DNA of 64,000 bases from Rhineura floridana (taxonomy: Eukaryota; Chordata; Lepidosauria; Squamata; Rhineuridae). The stretch spans positions 2,021,501 through 2,085,500 of the forward strand of contig NC_084480.1 in NCBI RefSeq assembly GCF_030035675.1, read 5' to 3'. This document shows positions 20,985 to 31,534 of this stretch, piece by piece. The position numbers and the translations under genes are program-made. Position 1 is the first letter of the stretch. Each line of letters starts with the position of its first letter. A model generated the notes under the pieces. That model was not told the DNA's origin, did not search any database, and saw only the letters and a list, made by a program, of their open reading frames with translations.

Positions 20985-23900
20985 TTCCTTGCTGCCACTC
21001 CTCTCATGGATTGGTTCCTCGTTGCTCATCTGCTGTGCCCACTGGCCTGTGTGTATTGATGTTTAATGCCAGATCGGTACACAATAAGACCACTCTCATC
21101 CATGATGTGATTGTGGATGGAGTTGCCGATTTGGTGTGCATTACTGAGACCTGGGTGGGTGAGCTTGGAGGAGTTGATCTGACCGAGCTTTGCCCACCTG
21201 GCTACTCGGTGCAACACCAGCACAGGCTGCAGGGACGGGGGTGAGGGGTTGCTGTGGTCTCCAGAACTTCCATCTCTGTCACCAGGAAGCCACTCTGTCT
21301 TGGAGGTGGCTGTGAGGGCCTGCACCTGGTGTCGGGCCAAGGAGACAATAAACTAGGGTTGCTGCTGGTGTACCGTTCACGCTGCTCCCCAGCAGCTTCT
21401 CTGATGGAGCTGGTGGAGGCCATCTCAGCTGTGGTACTGGAGGAGCCCAGAATGATAGTGCTGGATGATTTCAATGTCCATGCGGAGGCTGCCAGTAGTG
21501 TTCCGGCTCAGGACTTCATGGCCTCCATGACGACCATGGGGCCGACTCATGTTGTCACCGGCCCGCCACATAGGGCAGGGCACACCCTCAACTTGGTTTT
21601 GCTCCAGATGAAGGGGTGGTCTGGAGATAGGGGGGGTGGATGTCACTCCATTGTCATGGTCAGACCACTTCCTGGTAAAGTTTACACTTATGGCTCTGAT
21701 CCTGCCCTGCAGGGGGGGTGGACAGATAACATTAAGATGGTCTACCCCCAGAGACTAATGGAATCCACTGGATTCCTGAATGCCCTGGGGGAGTTCCCAG
21801 CAGATAGAGCAGGTGACCCTGTTGAAGCCCTTGTCAAGGTGTGGAACAGCGAAGTGCATTGGGCTCTTGACACGGTTCCCTCTCTGGCACTGTGGAGCCC
21901 AGAGCTAAGGGCAATGAAACAGGCTGGATGATGGCTAGAGCGCAAGTGGTGAAAGACGTGCTGTGAGGCTGATTGGGCATGAGTAAAACATCATAACTGT
22001 TCCTACTGTGTGGTGGTGAGGGCGGTGAAGAAGGCCCATTTCTCTGCCTCCATCGCATCCTCACGTAGCCTTCCAGTGGAGCTTTTCCGTATTGTTAGGG
22101 GGTCTGTTGACATCAACTTCAGGAAATGGAGTTTTAGACCCTTCGGAGGCCCACTGTGAATTGTCTGTAAGGCACTTTGAAGGTAAAGTTGCTCACCTCC
22201 GTAGCAGTTTTGATGCCCCATCCACATCTACTATAGTCCCCAGTGAGGTGTCCAGTGCAACATCTGCTGCAACATCTTGGGAATGGTTTCAGTTGATGCA
22301 GCCTGATGATGTAGACAAGGTGCTTGGAATGATGCGACCAGCAACGTGTCCTCTCAACCCTTGCCCTTCTTGGCTTATTAAAGCTTGCCGAGGGGGGTTG
22401 ACTGAGTGGATCCAGGGTGTGGTCAATGCATCATTGCGGGAGGGAGTGGTTCCAGTGGTGAAAGAAGCGGTGATCCAACCACTCCTGAAAAAGCCCATCC
22501 TGGACCCATTGGTTTGTGACAACTACTGACCGGTTGCAAATACCCCCCTTTTGGGGAAGGTGACTGAGAGGGTTGTGGCGCAGCAATTGCAAGTACTCTT
22601 GGATGAAACAGATTCTCTTGACCCATCCCAGTCTGGGTTCAGGCCTGGTTATGGGTCTGAATCGGCCTTGGTCACCATGATGGATGATCTTTATCGGGAG
22701 AAGGACAGGGGGAGTGCGACCCTGTTATTCTTACTTGATCTCTCAGCGGCTTTTGATACCATTGACCACGGTATCCTTCTGGGTCGACTTGGTGAGATGG
22801 GTATCAGAGGCACTGTTTTACAGTGGATCCGTGCCCAGAGAAAGACCAGCATTGGGTGACTGTCTTTCAGCCCACTGGCAGTTATGCTGTGGGGTGCCAC
22901 CTGGGCCTCTAGCGACAAAGATGGATCCAGGAGCACCCCCAGACTACGGATATTAGGTATTGGAAGCACTGTTTTAGAGTGGTTCCAATTCTATCTCCAA
23001 GGTCGCTCTCAGAGAATAGCATTGAGTGACTGTCTTTCAGCCCCCTGGCAGTTGTGCTGTGGGGTGCCGCAGGGTGCCATCTTGTCCTCCATGCTGTTAA
23101 CATCTATATGAAGCCCTTGAGAGTGCTCATCAGGAGCTTTGGGGCAATGTGTTAGCAGTACACTGACGATACCCAGCTCTATTTCTCTGTAACATCTGAA
23201 TCGGGAGAGGCCGTGCAAGCCCTTGACCGCTGCCTGGACTCGGTGGTGGGCTGGATGAGGGCCAATAAACTGAGTCTGAATACTAGCAAGATGGATATGC
23301 TGTGGGTTAGTGGTTCCCGAGTTTGGATAATTGCTCATTTTCCTGCTTTGGATGGGGTCATACTCCCTCTGAAAGAGCAGATCCGTAGTCTGGGGGTGCT
23401 CCTGGATCCTTCTTTGTCACTAGAGGCCCAGGTGACCTCCGTGGCTAGGAGTGCCATTTACCACCTTTGGCTGGTAAAACACCTGCAGCCCTTTCTGGAC
23501 CAGGATAGACTGACCACTGTTGTCTATGCACTGGTAACCTCCAGGGTGGATTACTGTAATGTGCTCTATGTGGGGCTGCCCTTGAGGTTGGTCTGGAAGC
23601 TGCAGCTGGTGCAAAATGAAGTTGTGAGACTGCTCACTGGGGCAGGGTATCTCCAACATGTCACCCTGCTGCTGAAAGAATTGCACTGGCTGCCTATTAG
23701 CTACCAGGCCAAGTTCAAGGCTCTGGTTCTGGTGTACAAAGCCCTATACAGCTTGGGACCAGGATACCTGAAAGACCATCTTACCCCTTATATACCCAGT
23801 CGATCACTGCGCTCTGCAGGTGAGGGCCTCCCGCAGATACCATCTTATCAGGAGGTCCGTTCTGCACAACATTGGAAATGGACCTTCAGTGTGGCGGCAC

Positions 23901-24238
23901 CTACCCTGTGGAATTCCCTCCCCTTAAATATTAGACAGGCACCATCTCTGTTATCTTTTCAGCGCCTTTTGAAGACTTTTTCAACAAGCCTTTTAAGTTG
24001 AGACCTTATCCCAGTCTGCGTCTGTGTTGGAATTGCTTTTTAATAATTTTTTTTTAACAATATGTTTTTAACACTTTTTAAAAAGATGTTTTAAAGCTTT
24101 TTTTAAAAAAAATGTTTTTAAAGTTGTTTTTGTGGTGTTTTGATGTGTTTTTTCCGCTCTTGTTTGCCGCCCTGGGCTCCTTCTGGGAGGAAGGGTGGGA
24201 TATAAATCAAATAATAAAATAAATAAATACATAAATAT
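20985..24238 (+). mobile_element. L2 LINE, nearly full length
   Basis: An endonuclease-type N-terminus (MFNARSVHNKTTLIHDVIVD, TETWVGELG, then GHTLNLVLLQMKG) is followed by RT (DLSAAFDTIDHGILLGRL) and the C-terminal domain (SRVDYCNVLYVGLPLRLVWK to LPLNIRQAPSLLSFQRLLK). The frame is broken many times. Sequence around 22797-22900 recurs in variant form at about 22950-23075, an internal duplication in the RT. The 3' end is the L2 gggcggg-like box and an AAATAAATA tail. Confidence 0.88.
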
Positions 24239-24745
24239 CAGTGGGTCTACTACTCTCAGTGTGACTTGGTTGGATGCAAGTCATTGTTTGGCCATGACAT
24301 CTTGGACAAAGGGGCTTTTTTTTTTTTTTGCAAGAGGGGCTGTGTTGTGTGGCACAGGAAACAGGCATTTTGGGGGGCACTGAGCTAGGGGAAATCAGGG
24401 GTAGGTGTGGGATAGACCATGCAGTGTATGTGCGTACGTGTGTGGGTTTCTCTTGGCATGGGCAATGCTGCTCTTCTCACCCTCTTGCCCCTGAAGGCAA
24501 GTGAGGCATTCCAGGACCAGTTTAGCTAGCCTTTTGTCCCCAGTAGCTTACTCTTGCCCTGCTAGCACAGTCCCCAGATGGTATCTCCTTTGCATGTGTT
24601 TATTCTTGGTCCACTCCCATCCCATTTCTGCATTCATCTGCACACATTAGAGTTTTTTAAATTTAAAGAATCACACAAAAATATGTATTTTGAACATATT
24701 TTCCCTCAAAATATGCATTCTAAAATGCATTCCTGTACATTGTAT
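24239..24745. other. No gene recognised; AT-rich repeat at 24650-24745
   Basis: Only the AT-rich family noted at 20615 is visible (AAATATGCATTCTAAAATGC). Confidence 0.45.
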
Positions 24746-24749
24746 TCAT

Positions 24750-25150
24750 TCATTCATTGGCGATCACTCGTGGCCGAGTAAGATTGTCTTCCAAGGTAAG
24801 GTCTTTAACGGTGGGTCCATAAGTGACTGTGGAGGCCAATTCTGGATCCACAGAGCCTCCCACAGTGAGGACATAGGTTTCCAGATGGAAGATGGTCGCG
24901 ATGAGGATTGTTTGACGTGCCTTCCGCTTGGCTCATTTGTCCCATTCACCCTGTATTTGTGCTTCTTCGAAGTCCACGGCACCTTTGATAATAGCCGACC
25001 TCCATTTGGGATGTTCACGGTCCAAGACTTCCCAGTTCTCGATGCTCATGTTACATTTTTTTAGATTCGCTTTAAGAACATATTTAAACCTCTTTTGCTG
25101 TCCACCGGTATTATGTTTTCCATCCTTAAGTTGGGGGTAAAGTAGCCACA
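24750..25150 (-). mobile_element. LINE ORF2 C-terminal fragment, clade not assigned
   Basis: The minus strand encodes GGQQKRFKYVLKANLKKCNM, WEVLDREHPKWRSAIIKGA and, after frame changes, LTVGGSVDPEL-like and VIANE-like ends. The pattern of an RT C-terminus is familiar from vertebrate LINE-derived proteins. A second copy in the opposite orientation lies at 54580-54835. Confidence 0.65.
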
Positions 25151-25224
25151 AAGTGCATTGCAAAATCTGAAGGAAAGCTACAGTCCAATCTGCATATTAG
25201 TCCAGTTGATACTTCCAGGCCAGA

Positions 25225-25475
25225 CTACAGTCAAAGGAGTCTGTGAAAATATCTGGCAACCATTTCTCTTTCTGAGGTGTGTGTGTTTGTGTGGGTCAGC
25301 CAAAGAAGGCAAGAGGTGCACTGTGTGAAGAAGAAGTACTTTCTTTTGTCTGCCCTGAAGCTTCCAACATCCAGCTTCATTAGATGACCCCAGCGGGTCT
25401 GAGTACTGTTCCCCATTTTCTTGACAAGGTGCATAATTTTGTAGATCTCCATTATATCTAAGTCACTTTCCCTCT
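25225..25475 (-). mobile_element. CR1 LINE fragment
   Basis: The minus strand encodes MEIYKIMHLVKK and KLDVGSFRADKRKYFFFTQ, matching the CR1 part at 15690-15840. Confidence 0.75.
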
Positions 25476-26439
25476 AAAACTAACGCATATTCTTTCCTTC
25501 TAGGAAAGATGCCCCAGGCGGAGTGGTGCATTTGGGGGCTGACCCACTTTGCTGTGTAATTCTGCCTGCAGACGATGCTTCCTGAGTGTTCCCAGGGATG
25601 CATCCAGGCAGATGCATCTGTGAACCATCTTCACAAAATTAAAATAAAAACAAACTAGGAAAACATATTTAAAATCTCATACCAAGGATCCCCCCCGGAA
25701 CCCCCCCCCCGAGACTCTTCGTTGCCATCTGTATGCTGCGTTCATTTGCTGTCCAACAGCTTGCTCTCTGTTGATTTAAAAGTCAAGAGGGTGTTTGCTC
25801 TTTCAGTTAAAGACACACTAGAAACGCTTAATTGCCACACAATATGTTAGCAACAGTTCAACTTCGATCTCAGTAGCTGCAGTGTGTGCTGTGGCTGGCT
25901 GCGCACCGCAAGGATGTTCCACGTCCTGCCTGCCTAATGTGTGCAAGAGACAAGATGCATCCAGGCACCTCCACTCAGGAACATAAGAAGCGCTGATGGC
26001 CCATCTAGCAGTGGAGATTGGTAGCTCTGGTGTCAGCGGGGCAGTGTATCAGCTCTCGGTTTTAGCCCGAACTCAGCTCCTTGAAAGTTTGGACTAAAAG
26101 CAGAGTGGATTTATTTCCCCATTGACATCGGACCCACCAGTCTCCATTGCCTTCCAGTCCAGCATCCTGTTCTCACAGCAGCCAATCAGAAGCAGGACCT
26201 CAGCACAAGGGCACCCTCCCCTCCTGTGGTTTCCAGCAACTGCTACTCAAAAGCATGCTGTCTCTGACTATGGATTCAACTGAGGATCAAGGCTGGAGAG
26301 GGAGAACTGAACCTCAAGGAATGACAATGCTGGCAATCAACACAAAGTATATTTTAGGCATCCCTGAGAAGGTGAAAAAGGGGACAGTGATTTTTCTGCC
26401 AAAAAATATTTCCCTGGCAATGATTTCAATTTCTAACAC
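25476..26439. other. No gene recognised; antisense CR1 trace at about 26130-26215
   Basis: CCAGTCCAGCATCCTGTTCT near 26153 is the reverse of the CR1 end box. Homopolymer C runs lie at 25690-25715. Otherwise unassigned. Confidence 0.45.
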
Positions 26440-26860
26440 GCCCTTAACCACGAGGTCCCAGAGCAGGTCAAAAACTTTAATATTAAAAACAGTTTAAAAG
26501 AAATTTCAGTCAGAAGAACTATATATTTAAATACCAAAGCCATTTACAATATAGTAAAAACCACATGAAAATTAAAACAGATCATCAGCTGTTACGGAAA
26601 CTGTTTTCATTAACTGTCTGCATACGCCTGGTGGCAAAGAAAGGTTTTCAGCAAATGTTTGAAAGTTACTACAAAGGCACGTGCTGAATCACTCAGGAGT
26701 GAGCCAGCAACACTTTGAAGGCTTGGTGTCGTGTTGTTGTCAAATGAGCCTCACCAATTTGGGGGACAACCAGCAACATTCCTACAGATAATCTCAATGA
26801 TCGAGCTGGGATATGAGGGTTCAGGTGGTCCCTAATTATCAGGGTCAGCACCAGCCTGCA
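26440..26860 (-). mobile_element. L2-like LINE fragment
   Basis: The minus strand encodes IIRDHLNPHIPARSLRLS and EAHLTTTRHQAFKVLLAHS, equivalents of the L2 C-terminal YEPTRSLRS and RLVGTRDRAFSVAAP stretches. Confidence 0.7.
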
Positions 26861-27165
26861 GTGGCCCTTGGGCACCAGATTGCAGAGGCCTGTGGCAGTG
26901 GCGAAGGCACTATCACCACTGGGGGCTTGTATAGGCCTGGCCGTGTCACAGAGTAATGTGCTGCGCACACATGCCTGCCATTATCAAGGTGGCATGAACA
27001 CGTTGACACCCCTGCCGCCATCTTGGCTGATAGCAAGCATGCATGCACAGCACTCTGATGCATCCCCACGGTGCCACAGAACGTTGCACATCCAGTTCAC
27101 GACAGTGGCAGGAGTTGCCTGGGAGGGGGACGGCATGTAGATGTGGAGGGGGCATCAAGACTGCT

Positions 27166-27890
27166 ACGGAGGTGAGCTACTTTACCCTCAAAGTGCCTTG
27201 CAAACAATTCACAGTGGGCCTCCGAAGGGTCTAAAACGCCATTTCCTGAAGTTGATGTCAACAGACCCCTGACAACACGGAAAAAGCTCCACTGGACGGC
27301 TACTTGAGGATGCGATGGAGGCAGAGAAGTGGGCCTTCTTCACCGCCCTCACTGCCACAGAGTAGGCATGGTTATGATGTTTTACTTGTGCCCGATCAGC
27401 CTCCCAACACCACAGCCAAGACAGCCTCCACCAGCTCGGTCAGAGAAGCTGCCGGGCAGCAGGGTGGACGGTACACCAGCAGTAACACTAGTTTACTGTC
27501 TCCTTGGCCCAACACCAGGTGCAGGCCCTCACAGCCAGCTCCAAGACAGAGTGGCTTCCTGGTGACAGAGATGGAAGTTCTGGAGACCACAGCAACCCCT
27601 CACCCCCGTCCCTGCAGCCTGTGCTGGTGTTGCACCGAGTAGCCAGGTGGGCAAAGCTCGGTCAGATCAACTCCTCCAAGCTCACCCACCCAGGTCTCAG
27701 TAATGCACACCAATTTGGCACCTTCATCCACAATCACATCATGGATGAGTGTGATCTAATTGTGCACCAATCTGGCATTAAACAACAATACACACAGGCC
27801 AGTGGGCACAGCAGATGAGCAACGACCATCCATGAGAGGAGTGGCAGCAAGGAACAAGGCATAGATAGCCTGGCCCTCGTCTTCTATGGT
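27166..27890 (-). mobile_element. L2 LINE 5' region, inverted copy with internal deletion
   Basis: On the minus strand it closely follows the 5' region of the L2 at 20985-24238, but jumps from the equivalent of about 21440 to about 21960, losing some 0.5 kb of the endonuclease region. Its inner end resumes at the equivalent of 22000-22200. Confidence 0.8.
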
Positions 27891-28699
27891 AATTCACCAC
27901 ATCCCCAAGGCTATACTTCCTTCTACCTGTGATCACTGAAATTGGGGTGGCATCACCCATGTTCCTCCTTACGAAGACCCCTCCTAAACACCTGTTATGG
28001 ACCCAACAAGAGCCCACCAACAAAACCTACCTGAACCAGTTATCCCAGTAGGCCTCTGAGAAAATTGAGAACAGTCAGTCCCACACAGGGTACACCTACT
28101 CCCCCCCCCCGTCTCACACCCAGGGAGGGCCAGCCTTCTGCCAGTTACAGACTCTCACTCTGAAGGCATCTGGCAACTTTCTCCTATCAATCAGTTCACT
28201 GTAGAGGCCCTCACCCCGCGCATGAACTACACATGCGCCCCATACACCTTCCCCACTACCAATCTCCTCTAGATTGGTTGAAAAAAAAGAAATAGAAGGG
28301 GTAGGGCCCACGCCCTTGCCCTCAGGACTCCCAAAGGGGTGACTCCCAAAGGGGTGACTCCCAAAGGGGTGACTCCCTGTGATGTCACCCCTTTGGTGGC
28401 AACCTCGCTGGCAGTAGACTCGCCGCCAAAGGGCAGCTGGGCTTTTATGCCTCCTGACCCAGCCAGGAGCTGATGCAAGAGGCTGCAGGATTAACTGCAG
28501 CCTCTCTCTGGAGCCAGAGTCAGGCAGGGGGTCCCAGTTCTTGCAGCACTTTCCAGGGACTTCAGCTGTCTCCAGGGGCAGCAATCCAGAGGAGCAAGCA
28601 AGCAAGCACCCGGATGCTCAGAGACTCACTCCCAGACCAGGTCTTCTCCAGTCCCCAGTGCTGCAGCTGTTCCCCTGATTCCAAGGGGAATATTTGATG
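27891..28699. other. No gene recognised
   Basis: Contains the 15-bp tandem repeat listed separately. Open frames on both strands cover that repeat and lack motifs. Confidence 0.45.
28326..28377. repeat. 15-bp tandem repeat, about 3.5 units
   Basis: Unit GACTCCCAAAGGGGT repeated three times exactly, then GACTCCC. An inverted CACCCCTTTGG follows at about 28386, so a hairpin can form. Confidence 0.9.
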
Positions 28700-28930
28700 A
28701 AGGAATATAAGGGATGCTCATCAAATTTGCAGATGGCCCCAAAAAGGTAGCTAATACCTTAGAAAGCAGCAACAGGATCTAAGAGGATGGAGAACTGGGC
28801 CAAAGGTAATAAAATATATTTCAAAAGAGATAAATGGAAAGTTCTGCATTTAGGTAGGAAAATGAGATGCACAGATATAGGATGGTTGACACCTGGCTTG
28901 ACAACAGCACATGTGAAAAGCATTGTTTTT
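28700..28930 (+). mobile_element. CR1 LINE fragment
   Basis: Decayed frame with FADGPKKVANTLE-like, then ENWAKGNKIYFKRDKWKVLH and HRYRMVDTWLDN, typical of the CR1 RT region after FADDTK. Confidence 0.75.
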
Positions 28931-29324
28931 TTAGTAGCCTGCAAGCTTCATATGGAGTCAACTATGCAATGCAGCTAGAAATTAAGGATGTCGGAGAACT
29001 CTGTTGCAATGGGAAACGGTCCTGGATATTGCATCAGTTTGTGTATCCATCTGCAAACCGGTACAGAAACCAGGCAGGCAAATGAAATTGGTATTTGCTG
29101 TTGTCAAAGATAACCTCTGAATCTGAGCTGCTCCTTGAATCCCGGTTGCTGGAAATCACAAGTAGGGAGAAGGCTATTGCACTCACGTAAGAAGTGTTGC
29201 AGAGTAGTGAAATTGGGAATGGAGAGTCTGAGTGAGCCTTTGTGTGTTTGAATCTTTGCTAAAGATTACACCTTTCCTGGAATTAGTCAGACAGAGACTT
29301 TAAGCTTTAAAATAAGAAATAACT

Positions 29325-29712
29325 ACTTTATTCTGGTGAGGGCAAGGTCTAGAGCCTTTTCTATCGTGGCTCCTATGCTTTGGAATTTGTTGCCAACTGA
29401 CCTCCATCAGGCCCCCTCCCTGTTATGCTTTCGGCAGACTTTGAAGACCTGGCTCTTTACCCAGGCATGGGAAGGGGATTAGACTGGCAGATTGCAGTTC
29501 TTGGGGGGTTTAAATTCAAATTTAGGCTGGCAGATTGGAGATCTTGGGGGGGTTAAATGTTTAAGCTTTTAATTTTTAATCTCTAATTTTTAGGATTTTG
29601 ATTATGTCTATATGGAATGTACTTGTGTTTGGTTGTAAGTTGCCCAGAGTGGCAGATTAACCTCTGCCAGATGGGCGTCTTACAAATCTCATAAATAAAT
29701 AAATAAAATAAG
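29325..29712 (+). mobile_element. L2-like LINE 3' end
   Basis: Codons resembling RTRSRAFSVVAS and LWNLLP-type LINE C-termini at 29335-29400, then a UTR ending GGGCGTCTTACAAATC with (AAAT)n. Confidence 0.7.
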
Positions 29713-30149
29713 TAGGTACTTGATAGGAAAGAGTTCTACATCTAGCTAACTGGCTAAGTTGGAGATACAAACACTAAGCCTAGTGTTTGCCCTCATGCTT
29801 GGAGGAGAGGGAGAGACAAAGGAATATGTCTGCTCTCCCTCTCAAGAGAAAGGAGGAAGGAGATGTGGTCAACATCCTTTGCGTATCAGTTTAACAGGAA
29901 GGGAGAGTCAGCAGGAGATCAAAGGACAGGTATAGCTTAGCAACCAAGAGGTCTCCTCTCTAGCTACCCTTTTTAACCCCATGCAGCCTCAACCCACAAG
30001 TTGGGGTTGAACCACATATTCCAACAGGAAGAGCCCTGCTGGGTCAAGCCAAAGGCCTGTCCAGCTCCTTCAGCAGGATAAAAATCAAATAAATAAATAC
30101 AAGTCCAGCACTCTGGGACCAGCCGGGTGAAGCCCACCTGGGTAGTTAT
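29713..30149. other. No gene recognised
   Basis: Mixed sequence with a short AAATAAAT tail at 30075-30100 that suggests a LINE or SINE end. Nothing coding. Confidence 0.4.
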
Positions 30150-30195
30150 TGTACACTGCCCAGAGAGCTTCGGCTATGGGGCGGTATATAAATAC

Positions 30196-30227
<32 letters not shown>

Positions 30228-30228
30228 A
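30150..30228 (+). repeat. L2 3' tail with (AGAA)n
   Basis: GCCCAGAGAGCTTCGGCTAT and GGGGCGGTATATAAATAC box, then an AGAA run at about 30197-30228. Confidence 0.75.
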
Positions 30229-30299
30229 GCCCACAAGCAGACCCTGAGCGCAACAGCCCCCTCCCCCCCTGCAATTCCCAGCAACAGACACATCGCCTC

Positions 30300-30425
30300 C
30301 CATGACGTCCCACTTGTGGGGTTCCCAGAGGCATCTGGTCGGCCTCTATGAGAACAGGGGGCTGAATTAGGTGGACCTTTGGTCGGATCCAGCTGTCAGG
30401 CTCTGCTTTTGTTCTTATGACCTTT
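30300..30425 (+). mobile_element. CR1 LINE 3' end, diverged
   Basis: GAGAACAGGGGGCTGAATTA and TTGTTCTTATGA are diverged forms of the CR1 end at 16095-16165. Confidence 0.65.
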
Positions 30426-30598
30426 GAGGTCCTTCCCAACTCTACCATTCTCTAAGAACGCAGAAGCAGAGGGAAAATGGGATGATGTCTGTCTGGGTGC
30501 TTGGCTGATACGTTACTGCTTGGCTCCTAGGCTGGCCCCACCAGTTGGCAGAGTGAGCTGGTGGCTTCAGGCAGTGGATGCTGGAGGGGCAGCTGAAC

Positions 30599-30650
30599 CT
30601 CCCCCTCCCCTCCCCTCCCCTCCCCTCCCCTCCCCTCCCCTCCCCTCCCC
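30599..30650. repeat. (CCCCT)n microsatellite
   Basis: About ten consecutive pentamers. Open frames across it on both strands are artefacts. Confidence 0.95.
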
Positions 30651-31503
30651 TTGAGCTGGTGTTCTGTCAGCAGTGATGCTTGCTTGTTGCTGGGTTGGGC
30701 TGCCTGTGCGTCTCTCACCTCACTGCCTGCTCTCAACGCCTCACAGCCATTGCCATGAGGAACGGCCCCTGGCTGAGCGAGCAGGCAAAGACAGTCAAGG
30801 CCACACATTCCTGCAGGCATCACACATGCACATGCATTGCACTTTTTACGTGATGCAACGCTGCCCCTGCCTTGCAGCGTTTGTCTGAGTGCACAGCAAG
30901 CAGGCGCCAGGGGGAGCGGAGGTGACCATGAACAAAGTGTTTGAGGAGGACCCATCCCTGTGTGCAATGCAATGCAGGCTGTGCTCTCTCAGGTGCAGCA
31001 GTGGACACTGACCCATCTTCAGTACTGAAGTAGGATTTGAGTGCCACTGCAAGTGGCTTCTGTAGGAGGAATGAGGGGAGAGCAGGCACCGTCTTGTCTT
31101 TTGTCTCTGGCCTGCCTCACTTGGCTGTAAAGCTGTGTTAGATTTGAGAATCAACAACAACAGGAAGATTACACTCCCTGAAATCTGGATTGTGTTTATT
31201 CTGTGCTGGAATGATGAGTGCTACTTCCCGTAATCTGCACATTAAAATGAAATACAACAAAACAAAACATGTACACACACAGAAAATAAAGTGGGCTACG
31301 GAGTCCATCGTCTGTGTGACATTGTCTTGAATCTGCTCCAGGGGTTGGCAGCTGCCCAAGCGACTATCTGGTGGCTCTTCCAAGAGAATGCCAGGAATAT
31401 TATCCCACACTCCCATCCCAAGTCCAACACATGTCCTGGCAGGAAGGAGCAGGCCAGGTGCCAAGGCAAGGCAAAATGAAAGTGAAAGGCTTCCCAGAGG
31501 GGG
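30651..31503. other. Upstream flank of the CCL21-like gene, no gene recognised
   Basis: No named repeat dominates these 850 bases, which makes the flank stand out locally. I could not find a convincing NF-kappaB-type site by eye. Confidence 0.45.
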
Positions 31504-31509
31504 TATATA
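31504..31509 (+). promoter_or_regulatory. TATA box of the CCL21-like gene
   Basis: TATATA inside GGGTATATAGAGG, 102 bases upstream of the ATG. This predicts a start near 31535 and a short 5' leader, usual for chemokine genes. Confidence 0.65.
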
Positions 31510-31534
31510 GAGGGGGCAGCAAATGAAAGACTAG

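Noticed and set aside
28114-28605. 163-codon minus-strand frame with an SHPFG repeat
   Set aside because: The repeat is the 15-bp tandem array; no motif elsewhere.
30527-30967. 146-codon minus-strand frame with a glycine-arginine-glutamate repeat
   Set aside because: Its repetitive part is the (CCCCT)n microsatellite.
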